Assembly (NCBI GenBank): GCA_034932685.1
Contig: JAYFOM010000020.1
Coordinates: forward strand, 1-64,000
DNA: 64,000 nucleotides
Reading direction: 5' to 3'
Source: JAQUCI01 sp034932685
GTDB lineage: Bacteria > Bacillota_I > Bacilli_A > Erysipelotrichales > Erysipelotrichaceae
Position 1 is the first letter of the stretch. Each line of letters starts with the position of its first letter. The translations under genes were made by a program, and so were the position numbers. Of the stretch, positions 17,735-25,335 are shown in pieces. The notes under the pieces are model-generated. The model did no database searches and was not told the DNA's origin. It was given only the letters and a program-made list of their open reading frames with translations.

Positions 17735-18534
17735 AAGTAATCGTATGTATCAAGCAAGTACCTGATACACAAAAAGTTAAGGTTGATGAGAAGACCGGTG
17801 TCTTGATTCGTGATGGTATTGAAACTAAAATGAATCCCTTTGACCTTTTTGCGCTTGAAACAGCTATGCAAATCAAAGCGCAGGTAAAATGTGAGGTGGC
17901 GGTTTTAACGATGGGTCCACCAAGCGCTAAGACGGTTATCTATGAAGCATTTGCGCTTGGTGCAGATGAGGGTTATCTGATGACTGATCGTCGCTTTGCT
18001 GGAGCTGATGTTTTAGCTACATCTTATACTTTAGCACAAGGGATTAAAGCGATTGATAGCAATTTCGCTTTAATCATTTGTGGTAAACAAACAACTGATG
18101 GTGATACTGCTCAAGTAGGACCGGCAATAGCTGAACATTTAGATGTGCCTCATGTTAGTTGGGTAAATAAAATAGTTAATGTAAATAATAGCGAGATAAG
18201 TTTTATTCAAGATATGTTAACAGATACAGCTTTAACTAAGATGGCTTATCCGTGTTTATTAACGGTTGAAAAAGATATTTTCCAACCCCGACTTCCATCT
18301 TATCGATTAAAACAAGTAGCTCTTGATAAAAAAATTATAACAATGACTCTTGATGATCTAGATGATAAAGATCCAAACCACTATGGCTTATCAGGTTCGC
18401 CCACTCAAGTTGAAAGAATATTTGAACCAACCAGTGATCATAAGGTTGAAAGATATGAATATGATGATGAAACTAATGCATTAAAGCTATTTCAGAAGTT
18501 AGTAGAATTAAAATATGTGGAGGATAAACAATGA
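17731..18534 (+). CDS. lctB: electron-transfer flavoprotein beta subunit of lactate dehydrogenase complex
   Basis: A 267-aa EtfB. It begins with KVIVCIKQVPDTQ, contains GKQTTDGDTAQVGP for AMP/FAD binding and the lysine/arginine segment PCLLTVEKDIFQPRLPSYR, matching the family length of ~260. With the ferredoxin-bearing EtfA and FAD oxidase that follow it matches the LctBCD complex of acetogens, where lactate oxidation by NAD is driven by simultaneous reduced-ferredoxin oxidation. Translationally coupled on both sides (4-nt overlaps). Confidence 0.92.
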   Translation: MKVIVCIKQVPDTQKVKVDEKTGVLIRDGIETKMNPFDLFALETAMQIKAQVKCEVAVLTMGPPSAKTVIYEAFALGADEGYLMTDRRFAGADVLATSYTLAQGIKAIDSNFALIICGKQTTDGDTAQVGPAIAEHLDVPHVSWVNKIVNVNNSEISFIQDMLTDTALTKMAYPCLLTVEKDIFQPRLPSYRLKQVALDKKIITMTLDDLDDKDPNHYGLSGSPTQVERIFEPTSDHKVERYEYDDETNALKLFQKLVELKYVEDKQ

Positions 18535-19727
18535 GCGGGATAGTTATTGATCATCAATTATGTATCAAATGTAATGCTTGTATTGCCGGTTGTCCCTTTA
18601 AAGCATTAACGATGGAAAATGGATTAGTAGAAGTTAATGCTGCATGTAAGATGTGTAAAGCTTGTATCAAAATATGTCCAGTTCAAGCTATAAGTATGCA
18701 AAAACTTCAAGAGACAACAGTGGATAAAAGTTTATATAAAGGTGTTTTGGTATATGTTGAACATACATTAGGTGCTATTCATCCGGTTACTTATGAGCTT
18801 ATAAGTAAAGCTAAAGAGTTGGCGGCGGTTATCAAGCAAGAAGTTTATTGTTTGTTTATTGGTCATGGTATCAAACAGCATGCCAATGATCTATTGTATT
18901 ATGGTGTTGATAAAGTATTGGTTTATGATCAAGAAGAATTAAAGTACTTTAGAGTTGATACTTACGCAAATGTCTTTACCGATGCGATTGGTTACTTAAT
19001 GCCCAATACAGTATTAGTAGGTGCTACTACAACTGGTAGATCATTAGCGCCTCGCGTTGCGACACGCTTTAAGACTGGACTAACCGCTGATACTACCATT
19101 CTTGAAATGCGTGAGAATACAGATTTGGTACAGATTAGACCAGCTTTTGGTGGTAACATAATGGCTCAAATATTGACCAGTAAAACCCGACCACAATTTG
19201 CGACTGTAAGATATAAAGTAATGGATAGTGCCAAGAAAAGTAATGTGGCAAGTGGCATTGTGGTATCAAGAACAATCGATCCACTACTACTTGAAAGTAA
19301 GATAATCATTGAAGATGTTCAAATGAAAAAACTAGATTTTGAGATCAGTAATGCGGATGTCATTGTAGTTGCTGGTAATGGCATAAAAGATGAAAAGGGC
19401 ATGAATTTAGTAAAAGAACTAGCAGAGTGTTTAAATGGTGTTGTTGGCGTTACTAGACCACTTGTGGAAAGTGGAGTAGCTAGTTATCTTCATCAAATTG
19501 GTCTATCAGGCAGAACCGTTAAACCAAAGCTAATAATAACTTGTGGTGTAAGTGGTGCTATTCAGTTTGTGGCAGGAATGAACAATAGTGAAACGATCAT
19601 GGCAATCAATAAAGATCCCCATGCACCAATCTTTAATAATGCTCATTATGCGGTTGTTGGTGATCTCTATCAAATATTACCTTCTTTGATTAAATCAATA
19701 AAAAGGAGTCAAGTACATGGGATTTAA
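18531..19727 (+). CDS. lctC: electron-transfer flavoprotein alpha subunit with N-terminal 2[4Fe-4S] ferredoxin domain
   Basis: A 398-aa EtfA fused to a bacterial ferredoxin. Cys 11, 14, 17, 21 and Cys 39, 42, 45, 49 form two CxxCxxCxxxC(P) cluster sites; the EtfA domain follows with LVGATTTGRSLAPRVATRF and the FAD-binding C-terminal segment SGRTVKPKLIITCGVSGAIQ. The extra ferredoxin domain is the mark of the electron-bifurcating/confurcating lactate dehydrogenases and CarE-type Etfs. GTGGAGG precedes ATG. Confidence 0.93.
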   Translation: MSGIVIDHQLCIKCNACIAGCPFKALTMENGLVEVNAACKMCKACIKICPVQAISMQKLQETTVDKSLYKGVLVYVEHTLGAIHPVTYELISKAKELAAVIKQEVYCLFIGHGIKQHANDLLYYGVDKVLVYDQEELKYFRVDTYANVFTDAIGYLMPNTVLVGATTTGRSLAPRVATRFKTGLTADTTILEMRENTDLVQIRPAFGGNIMAQILTSKTRPQFATVRYKVMDSAKKSNVASGIVVSRTIDPLLLESKIIIEDVQMKKLDFEISNADVIVVAGNGIKDEKGMNLVKELAECLNGVVGVTRPLVESGVASYLHQIGLSGRTVKPKLIITCGVSGAIQFVAGMNNSETIMAINKDPHAPIFNNAHYAVVGDLYQILPSLIKSIKRSQVHGI

Positions 19728-21114
19728 AAAAATCGATCAGAGCGATATAACCTTCTTTATAAACGTTTTTGGTAAAGAAAATGTATTCTTGCAAGATGAA
19801 ATTCATGATGATTACACTCACGATGAAATGATGGAATATGGTAAGTTTATGCCTGATGTCGTCATTAAAGCCGAAAACAGTGAACAGATAAGTACTTTAA
19901 TGCAATATTGTAATCAACATATGATACCAGTTACACCACGTGGGACAGGAACAGGATTGTGTGGAGGCTGTGTTGCTATTTACGGTGGTATCGTGTTATC
20001 ACTTGAAAAGATGAACAAGATAATTGAGATTGATAAGTCCAACCTTGTTGTTGTTTGTGAACCAGGGGTGCTATTGATGGAACTAGCCGCCAAGGTAAGT
20101 GAAGATGGATTTTTATATGCACCTGATCCTGGTGAAAAAAGTGCTACTGTTGGTGGCAATGTCATGACTAATGCAGGTGGCATGCGGGCAGTTAAATATG
20201 GTGTAACCCGTGATTATGTTAGAGGAATGGAAGTGGTTTTACCAAGTGGCGAAATCGTTGAGTTTGGTGGTAAAATAGCTAAGAATAGTAGTGGCTATAG
20301 TCTTAAGGATTTAATGATTGGTAGTGAAGGCACATTGGGTATTGTTACTAAGTTATATCTGAAATTATTAGCTAAACCAAAGAAGATGATTTCATTATTA
20401 GTTCCTTTTAATGATCTTAGATCGTGTTTGAATTTAGTACCAAAGATACTAGCACTTCCTAATCAACCAACAACGCTTGAATTTTGTGAAAAAGAAGTTA
20501 TTGAAGATGCTATTCAATATTTAGGTAAATCATTCCCTAATAAAGATTATCCAGCTTATCTAATAGTTTCTTATAGTGGTAATACTCGCAGTGAGATTGA
20601 ATTGATGTATGAAGATACTGCTAAACTGTGTTTAGAGCATGATGCAATTGATGTTTTCATCAGTGATACCGATGAGAGACAAGATAGCATCTGGAGTGCT
20701 CGTGGTGCTTTTCTTGAAGCAATCAAGGGTTCAACCTCAACCATGGATGAGTGTGATGTTGTAGTTGAGATTGATAAGGTTTATAGTTTTTTAGAATATG
20801 TTAAATCGTTAGCTGAACAGTTTGATGTTAGAATTCGTAATTTTGGTCATGCTGGTGATGGTAATTTGCATTGTTATGTCTGCAAAGATGATCTTAATGA
20901 TGAAAGATGGCATTATGTTGTTAATGAGTGTATGCGATTAATGTATCAAAAAGCTGATGAGCTTAAAGGATTAACATCAGGTGAGCATGGTATTGGTCAC
21001 GCTAAAAAAGAGTACCTGCAAAATACAGTTAAAGATGTTCAAATAGATTTAATGCGTAAGATTAAACTAGTATTTGATCCAGTTGGAATTTTAAATCCGG
21101 GGAAGGTAATCTAA
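19717..21114 (+). CDS. lctD: FAD-linked lactate dehydrogenase subunit (GlcD/LctD family)
   Basis: A 465-aa flavoprotein: PCMH-type FAD domain (TPRGTGTGLCGGCVAIYGG; VGGNVMTNAGGMRAVKYG) then the FAD-oxidase C-terminal domain with the metal/substrate motif NFGHAGDGNLHCYV and EHGIGHAKKEYL. It is the lactate/2-hydroxyacid-oxidising partner of the preceding Etf. The ATG overlaps etfA by 11 nt and has AAGGAG 8 nt upstream. Neither lactate permease nor racemase follows, unlike the acetogen operon. Confidence 0.92.
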   Translation: MGFKKIDQSDITFFINVFGKENVFLQDEIHDDYTHDEMMEYGKFMPDVVIKAENSEQISTLMQYCNQHMIPVTPRGTGTGLCGGCVAIYGGIVLSLEKMNKIIEIDKSNLVVVCEPGVLLMELAAKVSEDGFLYAPDPGEKSATVGGNVMTNAGGMRAVKYGVTRDYVRGMEVVLPSGEIVEFGGKIAKNSSGYSLKDLMIGSEGTLGIVTKLYLKLLAKPKKMISLLVPFNDLRSCLNLVPKILALPNQPTTLEFCEKEVIEDAIQYLGKSFPNKDYPAYLIVSYSGNTRSEIELMYEDTAKLCLEHDAIDVFISDTDERQDSIWSARGAFLEAIKGSTSTMDECDVVVEIDKVYSFLEYVKSLAEQFDVRIRNFGHAGDGNLHCYVCKDDLNDERWHYVVNECMRLMYQKADELKGLTSGEHGIGHAKKEYLQNTVKDVQIDLMRKIKLVFDPVGILNPGKVI

Positions 21115-21896
21115 TGAAAGTAGCTATATTTGATGTTGATGGAACGTTGTTTGATAACAATAATCGTTGTGTTCATCCATCAACCGTTGAAGCGATTAGA
21201 CGTTTAAAGGAAAAAGGTGTGATCATCGTGATTGCGACTGGACGTGCTTTCTCGCGCTTGATCATGGGTGTCTTGGATTTTATTCCGGATTATGTTGTAG
21301 CTTTTAGTGGTCATGCCTTAGTTGATCATCAAGGTAATTATTTATATAAGAAGGCTTTTTTACCATATGAGGTTAAAGCGATTGATGATTTCGCAGAAGA
21401 GAACCAAATACCAATGTCATATAAAACAGGGGGTGTAAGATATTGCAATCGATTTATGCCTGAGCGCTTTATTGAAAAGCCTGGCGAACTTACTTATGTG
21501 ATTGAAGAAGTCATATATGATGAAAGTAAACCATATCTTGATCAAGAAGTATTCTTTGCGGCTTCACGTATGGAAGAAAGTGTCGGTCACAAGTTAACGA
21601 CCCAACTGCCACAGCTTGATATTTATTATATGCATACAGGATGGGCAGACATAACACATAACGGAATGAACAAGGCTAAAACGATGGAAGTATTATTAGA
21701 TCATTTAAAGTTAACTTGGCAGGATTGTATCGCATTTGGTGATGGCTTAAATGATATTGATATCATCGCAGCGGCAAAGATTGGAGTATGTATGGGTAAT
21801 GGTTATCCTGAAACGAAAGAGATAGCTGATTATGTTTGTGATCCAATTGATGAAAATGGCATTTTTAATAGTTTAGTTGATTTAAAATTAATTTAA
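21114..21896 (+). CDS. HAD phosphatase, Cof/subfamily IIB
   Basis: A 260-aa Cof-type phosphatase joined to the lactate operon by TAATG. Motif I AIFDVDGTLFDNN, motif II IATGRAFSR, motif III Lys in HNGMNKAK, motif IV IAFGDGLNDIDII. A role in repairing or recycling phosphorylated by-products such as 2-phospholactate or phosphoglycolate would suit a lactate operon, but this is inference from position only. Confidence 0.88.
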   Translation: MKVAIFDVDGTLFDNNNRCVHPSTVEAIRRLKEKGVIIVIATGRAFSRLIMGVLDFIPDYVVAFSGHALVDHQGNYLYKKAFLPYEVKAIDDFAEENQIPMSYKTGGVRYCNRFMPERFIEKPGELTYVIEEVIYDESKPYLDQEVFFAASRMEESVGHKLTTQLPQLDIYYMHTGWADITHNGMNKAKTMEVLLDHLKLTWQDCIAFGDGLNDIDIIAAAKIGVCMGNGYPETKEIADYVCDPIDENGIFNSLVDLKLI

Positions 21897-21946
21897 TAAT
21901 GTCAAAGTTTAAGTTATGATATATTAAAGATAAAGTGAGGTAGATC

Positions 21947-23209
21947 ATGAACTTCAATGAACTAGCAAAACAAGAAGAAGAGCGATTAATCAGATATCGA
22001 CGTTATCTTCATGAAAATCCAGAACTAAGTGGTCAAGAATATAATACGTTAGCTTTTATTAAAAGCGAATTGGATAAAATGAGTATAAACTATGTTGAGG
22101 TTAAGGATGGAGGAATCCTTGGCTTTATTGATGGTAAACATGAAGGTAAAACAGTCCTTTTAAGAGCCGATATTGATGCTTTACCTATCCATGAAGATAT
22201 CTTAAATGGTGGTGGTAAAAAGAAGACATGTGTTAGTAAGATAGATAATGTTCAACATGCTTGTGGTCATGATGCTCATACGGCTATTTTGTTGGTAACA
22301 GCGAAGGTTTTGAGTGATCATAAGGATAATCTTAACGGAAAAGTTGTGCTTTGTTTTGAAAGAGGAGAAGAGGGAAATGGTAATATTTTCTATCTACTCA
22401 AATATTTTGAAGAGAATAATATGACTTTCGATAGCTGTTTTGGAATGCACGTAGGCAGTTTGATCAAAGGAAAACCTGGGGATATATTTATCAAAGCAGA
22501 TGCTTTTATGGCGGGTATGACAAGCTTTAGGATATCTTTAAAAGGTAAGGGAGGTCATGGAAGTAGACCCGATATAACCAACAATCCTATTGATTGTTTC
22601 GCAGCGATATATAATTCTATTGCTTCATTACGTATGAAAACCGTAAACCCCTTTGCGCCACTTACCTATTCAATTGGATATTTAAGTGCAGGTAGTAAAA
22701 ATAACATAATCCCTGATCGCTTAACATTCGCAGGTACTATAAGATATTTTGACCATGAAGTTGGTAATCAATTCTTAAATAACATGCGTAAGGTAATCGA
22801 TAACATCGCTAAAGCATATGAATGTGAAGTTAATTATGAAGATATAATGATTCCTGGATATCCAGTCAATAATGATCCAGATTGTACAAAACTAGCACAA
22901 GCAACTTTTAGTAAGATATACGATAGTGTAAAGCTTTGTGAGCCAGTTTTAGGTACCGAATCTTTCTCTTTTTATCAACTTAAAACACCGGGAGTTTTTG
23001 CGTTTTTATGTACTTATAATGATGAAAAAGGAATGATCGCTGATCATCATACAGCACAGTTTGATATTGATGAAGCAGTTTTATATCGCGGTGTTGCTTG
23101 TTATGTTAGCTACGCGATCGATTTCTTAAATAGTGATATCACACCTAAAATAAACATGAGCACTCAAAGTGTCGATGAGCTTGTTTTAGCTTGTGGACGA
23201 AAACTATAG
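21947..23209 (+). CDS. M20 family amidohydrolase (HipO/N-acyl-amino-acid hydrolase type)
   Basis: A 420-aa di-metal amidohydrolase. It shows RRYLHENPELSGQE, the metal-binding LLRADIDALPI and QHACGHDAHTA, the catalytic Glu in ERGEEGNG, the GGHGSRPD dimerisation-lid motif and a closing DHHTAQFDID. Likely removes an acyl group from an amino acid or cleaves a dipeptide; relatives hydrolyse hippurate, N-acetyl amino acids or p-aminobenzoyl-glutamate. GTGAGGTAG precedes the ATG. Confidence 0.92.
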   Translation: MNFNELAKQEEERLIRYRRYLHENPELSGQEYNTLAFIKSELDKMSINYVEVKDGGILGFIDGKHEGKTVLLRADIDALPIHEDILNGGGKKKTCVSKIDNVQHACGHDAHTAILLVTAKVLSDHKDNLNGKVVLCFERGEEGNGNIFYLLKYFEENNMTFDSCFGMHVGSLIKGKPGDIFIKADAFMAGMTSFRISLKGKGGHGSRPDITNNPIDCFAAIYNSIASLRMKTVNPFAPLTYSIGYLSAGSKNNIIPDRLTFAGTIRYFDHEVGNQFLNNMRKVIDNIAKAYECEVNYEDIMIPGYPVNNDPDCTKLAQATFSKIYDSVKLCEPVLGTESFSFYQLKTPGVFAFLCTYNDEKGMIADHHTAQFDIDEAVLYRGVACYVSYAIDFLNSDITPKINMSTQSVDELVLACGRKL

Positions 23210-23217
23210 CAGTAAGT

Positions 23218-23246
23218 TTGCGAAAATTTTAATATTAAGCTAATAT
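23218..23246 (+). promoter_or_regulatory. promoter of the GNAT/Rnk-like gene
   Basis: TTGCGA (23218-23223), 17-nt spacer, TAATAT (23241-23246). Confidence 0.6.
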
Positions 23247-23263
23247 AGATAAAGAAGAACCGT

Positions 23264-23280
23264 CATAGATTTAATCTATG
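23264..23280. promoter_or_regulatory. 17-bp palindrome in the leader, possible operator
   Basis: CATAGATT-T-AATCTATG, perfect 8-bp arms, about 18-34 nt after the -10 box. Confidence 0.5.
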
Positions 23281-23319
23281 GAAGGCTTTTATTATTACGA
23301 CAAGAAAGGTGTGGTAAAA

Positions 23320-24222
23320 ATGAAAGAACCCATAGTTTTTTTATGTTCAGAAATTAAAAAAGAAGACGCGTATAAACTTATTGAGTGGTTAAAAGACCCA
23401 GCGATAATTCGCTATTTAAGTGATTCACATAATACGGCAACACAATTACAAAAAGTCGTAGAAAATACAAATCTACCAACTTTAAATCACTTGTTTAATC
23501 AAAATGGGCAGTTATTCATGATCAGTGATCAATACAAAAATGCCATCGGTTTTATGCGCTTGATTAATAGAAATGCTTATCACGAAATAGTGATCGTAAT
23601 TGGAGAAAAAACGTATTGGCATAAGCGATATGGCACAAAAGCGATCAAAGAAAGTTTACGATTAGCGTTTTTGAATTTAAGGATTAAAGAAGTGGTTGCC
23701 AAAATTCACCATGATAATCAGTTTTCAATTCTAGCATTCAAGAAAACTGGTTTTATCACAAAACAAAAAAACGAAAGAATGTTAACGATGAGTCTTAATG
23801 TTAATCAGTACTTACAATGGCAAAAAATGCTTAGAGCTAAAGCTGATGATATTATCATGACTTTGATCGATCACACACGTATAAAAGCGTTATTGAAAGT
23901 TATTGATGAGCAAACTGCTTTCGCATTGAAAAAAGAGATAGATAAAGCCATTGTTGTCGATGGACAACAAATCCAAAATGATGTTGTAACGATGAATAGT
24001 GTTGTTGTAGTCAAGGTGGATGATCAGATAAAAAAAGGTCAACTTACTTATGATCGTAAAGTTGACCCAAACGCCATCGCAATAACTTCAAAATTAGGAA
24101 CAGCACTGATTGGTTATAAACAAGGCCAAAGACTGAAATGGCAGTTTGGAAATAAAGTTGCCGATATTTATATCATGAAACTACTTTATCAACCAGAAGC
24201 TGCTGGTGATTACAATTTATAA
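23320..24222 (+). CDS. GNAT acetyltransferase fused to a GreA/Rnk-like C-terminal domain
   Basis: A 300-aa two-domain protein. Residues ~1-165 follow the GNAT acyltransferase pattern (AIGFMRLINR; KTYWHKRYGTKAIKESLRLA as the acetyl-CoA loop and helix; FSILAFKKTGF). Residues ~175-300 look like the Rnk/GreA-GreB C-terminal domain: short helical pair, then DVVTMNSVVVVKV and LGTALIGYKQGQRLKW. The GreA-type domain binds RNA polymerase in its better-known carriers. An upstream ATG at 23278 lies in a palindrome without a ribosome site; AAAGGTG sits 8 nt before ATG 23320. The 3' end overlaps convergent cutC by 6 nt. Substrate unknown. Confidence 0.78.
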   Translation: MKEPIVFLCSEIKKEDAYKLIEWLKDPAIIRYLSDSHNTATQLQKVVENTNLPTLNHLFNQNGQLFMISDQYKNAIGFMRLINRNAYHEIVIVIGEKTYWHKRYGTKAIKESLRLAFLNLRIKEVVAKIHHDNQFSILAFKKTGFITKQKNERMLTMSLNVNQYLQWQKMLRAKADDIIMTLIDHTRIKALLKVIDEQTAFALKKEIDKAIVVDGQQIQNDVVTMNSVVVVKVDDQIKKGQLTYDRKVDPNAIAITSKLGTALIGYKQGQRLKWQFGNKVADIYIMKLLYQPEAAGDYNL

Positions 24223-24957
24223 TTCAGCTATTTTAGCCATGATCGCTTTTAGTTGTTTTTCTTCAGTAGCCACATAACTATGCTTGGATTTATCGTCGTC
24301 TTCATTAGTTAGGGTAGTTGGGTCTAATACTAAATGTTTAGCCGTCATATGAATCTGATCACATCCAGTTAGAGCTATTATCTCTTTCACATTGTGTTCT
24401 CTAACGCCACCACCTGGCAATATCTCGATTTTATCGCCATATTTCTTTATTAGATCAGCTAAGATAACAAGACCTTTTTCAAGATGTGGATAAGAAGCGC
24501 CACCACTTGTTAATACGCGATCAACGCCACACTCGATCAGCTGTTGCAATGCGACTTCAAGATCTGGCGTGTTATCGAAGGCTTTATGGAAAATAGCTTC
24601 TTTAGGGTGAATAGCTTTCACCATTGCTTTTGTTCTTGCCATATCAATTGTTTTATCTTCATTTAAAAAACCAAAGACGATGCCATCTGCTCCATTGGCT
24701 ATCAGGTTTTTAGCATCAAATAACATAGCTTGATATACTTGCTCACTATAACAAAAACCAAAACCTCTTGATCTTACCATGCAACAAATAGGTATGTTAG
24801 TGTATTTTTTTGCTTGTACTAAAGTTCCTATTGAACATGTTAAGCCACCCATTTCTAAAGCATGATTTAGTTCAATGCGATCAGCACCACATTTTTCAGC
24901 TATGATGCAATCATCAACACTACCACAACATACTTCAACTTTAATATTGTTTATCAT
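24217..24957 (-). CDS. cutC: CutC family protein
   Basis: A 246-aa TIM-barrel protein with EVCCGSVDDCIIAEKCGADR at the start, RIELNHALEMGGLT, MVRSRGFGFCYS, TSGGASYPH and ILPGGGV. Length and motifs match CutC. The family was linked to copper handling in E. coli, but this is disputed and the biochemical role is unsettled. GAGGTG precedes ATG. Confidence 0.93.
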   Translation of the reverse strand: MINNIKVEVCCGSVDDCIIAEKCGADRIELNHALEMGGLTCSIGTLVQAKKYTNIPICCMVRSRGFGFCYSEQVYQAMLFDAKNLIANGADGIVFGFLNEDKTIDMARTKAMVKAIHPKEAIFHKAFDNTPDLEVALQQLIECGVDRVLTSGGASYPHLEKGLVILADLIKKYGDKIEILPGGGVREHNVKEIIALTGCDQIHMTAKHLVLDPTTLTNEDDDKSKHSYVATEEKQLKAIMAKIAEL

Positions 24958-25049
24958 AAGTCACCTCACTAATATTTTACACTATTATCATTAATTTCAT
25001 AGTGTTGTTAACATAACATTCTTTTCTTAAATGCATTTGCAATAAACAG

Positions 25050-25078
25050 ATGACAGTTCAATAGTTATCTGTTATAAT
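25050..25078 (+). promoter_or_regulatory. promoter of the riboswitch-guaBA transcript
   Basis: ATGACA (25050-25055), 17-nt spacer, TATAAT (25073-25078). The start would fall just before the aptamer. Confidence 0.75.
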
Positions 25079-25092
25079 TTCTCAAATATACA

Positions 25093-25161
25093 CATTGTAT
25101 ATTCTTGCGCATATGGGTCAAGAGTCTCTACCCGATTACCGTAAATTATCGGACTACAATG
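25093..25161 (+). ncRNA. purine (guanine-type) riboswitch aptamer
   Basis: P1 pairs CATTGTA (25093-25099) with TACAATG (25155-25161). P2 is CTTG/CAAG with loop bearing ATATGG; P3 is CCGAT/ATCGG with loop ACCGTAAATT; the loops show the known kissing partners. J2/3 reads GTCTCTACC (usual GTTTCTACC, U51 kept). J3/1 GGACTA has C at the specificity position, indicating guanine/hypoxanthine. It precedes guaB and guaA, the expected target. Confidence 0.93.
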
Positions 25162-25178
25162 GAGCTTTTTACCATATG

Positions 25179-25198
25179 CTTAAACTTAGGAGTTTAAG
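25179..25198 (+). other. hairpin holding the leader-ORF ribosome site
   Basis: CTTAAACT-TAGG-AGTTTAAG, perfect 8-bp stem after the aptamer with no T tract. The TAGGAG in loop and stem is the ribosome site of the small ORF at 25200. Confidence 0.6.
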
Positions 25199-25199
25199 G

Positions 25200-25262
25200 A
25201 TGAATAAGAAAGCGAAACTGATTAAAACATTAATGATTAATTTGCTTTTTTTGGATTGTTAA
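25200..25262 (+). CDS. putative 20-aa leader peptide between riboswitch and guaB
   Basis: ATG at 25200 opens a 20-codon frame, MNKKAKLIKTLMINLLFLDC, ending TAA 25260-25262. AGGAG at 25189-25193 is suitably spaced. The product is a short basic-hydrophobic peptide. It spans the sequence expected to fold as a first, imperfect stem with the TTTTTTT run at 25246-25254, so translation could influence that fold. It may equally be chance. Confidence 0.35.
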   Translation: MNKKAKLIKTLMINLLFLDC

Positions 25263-25272
25263 TATTTATAAC

Positions 25273-25298
25273 AGCGGATAGTTAATGATCCGCTTTTA
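25273..25298 (+). terminator. riboswitch expression-platform terminator
   Basis: AGCGGAT-AGTTAATG-ATCCGCT followed by TTTT, ahead of guaB. Guanine binding would be expected to favour it. Confidence 0.7.
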
Positions 25299-25335
25299 TA
25301 TATGACAACGTATTAAAGAAAAGGGGTAAGATAAA

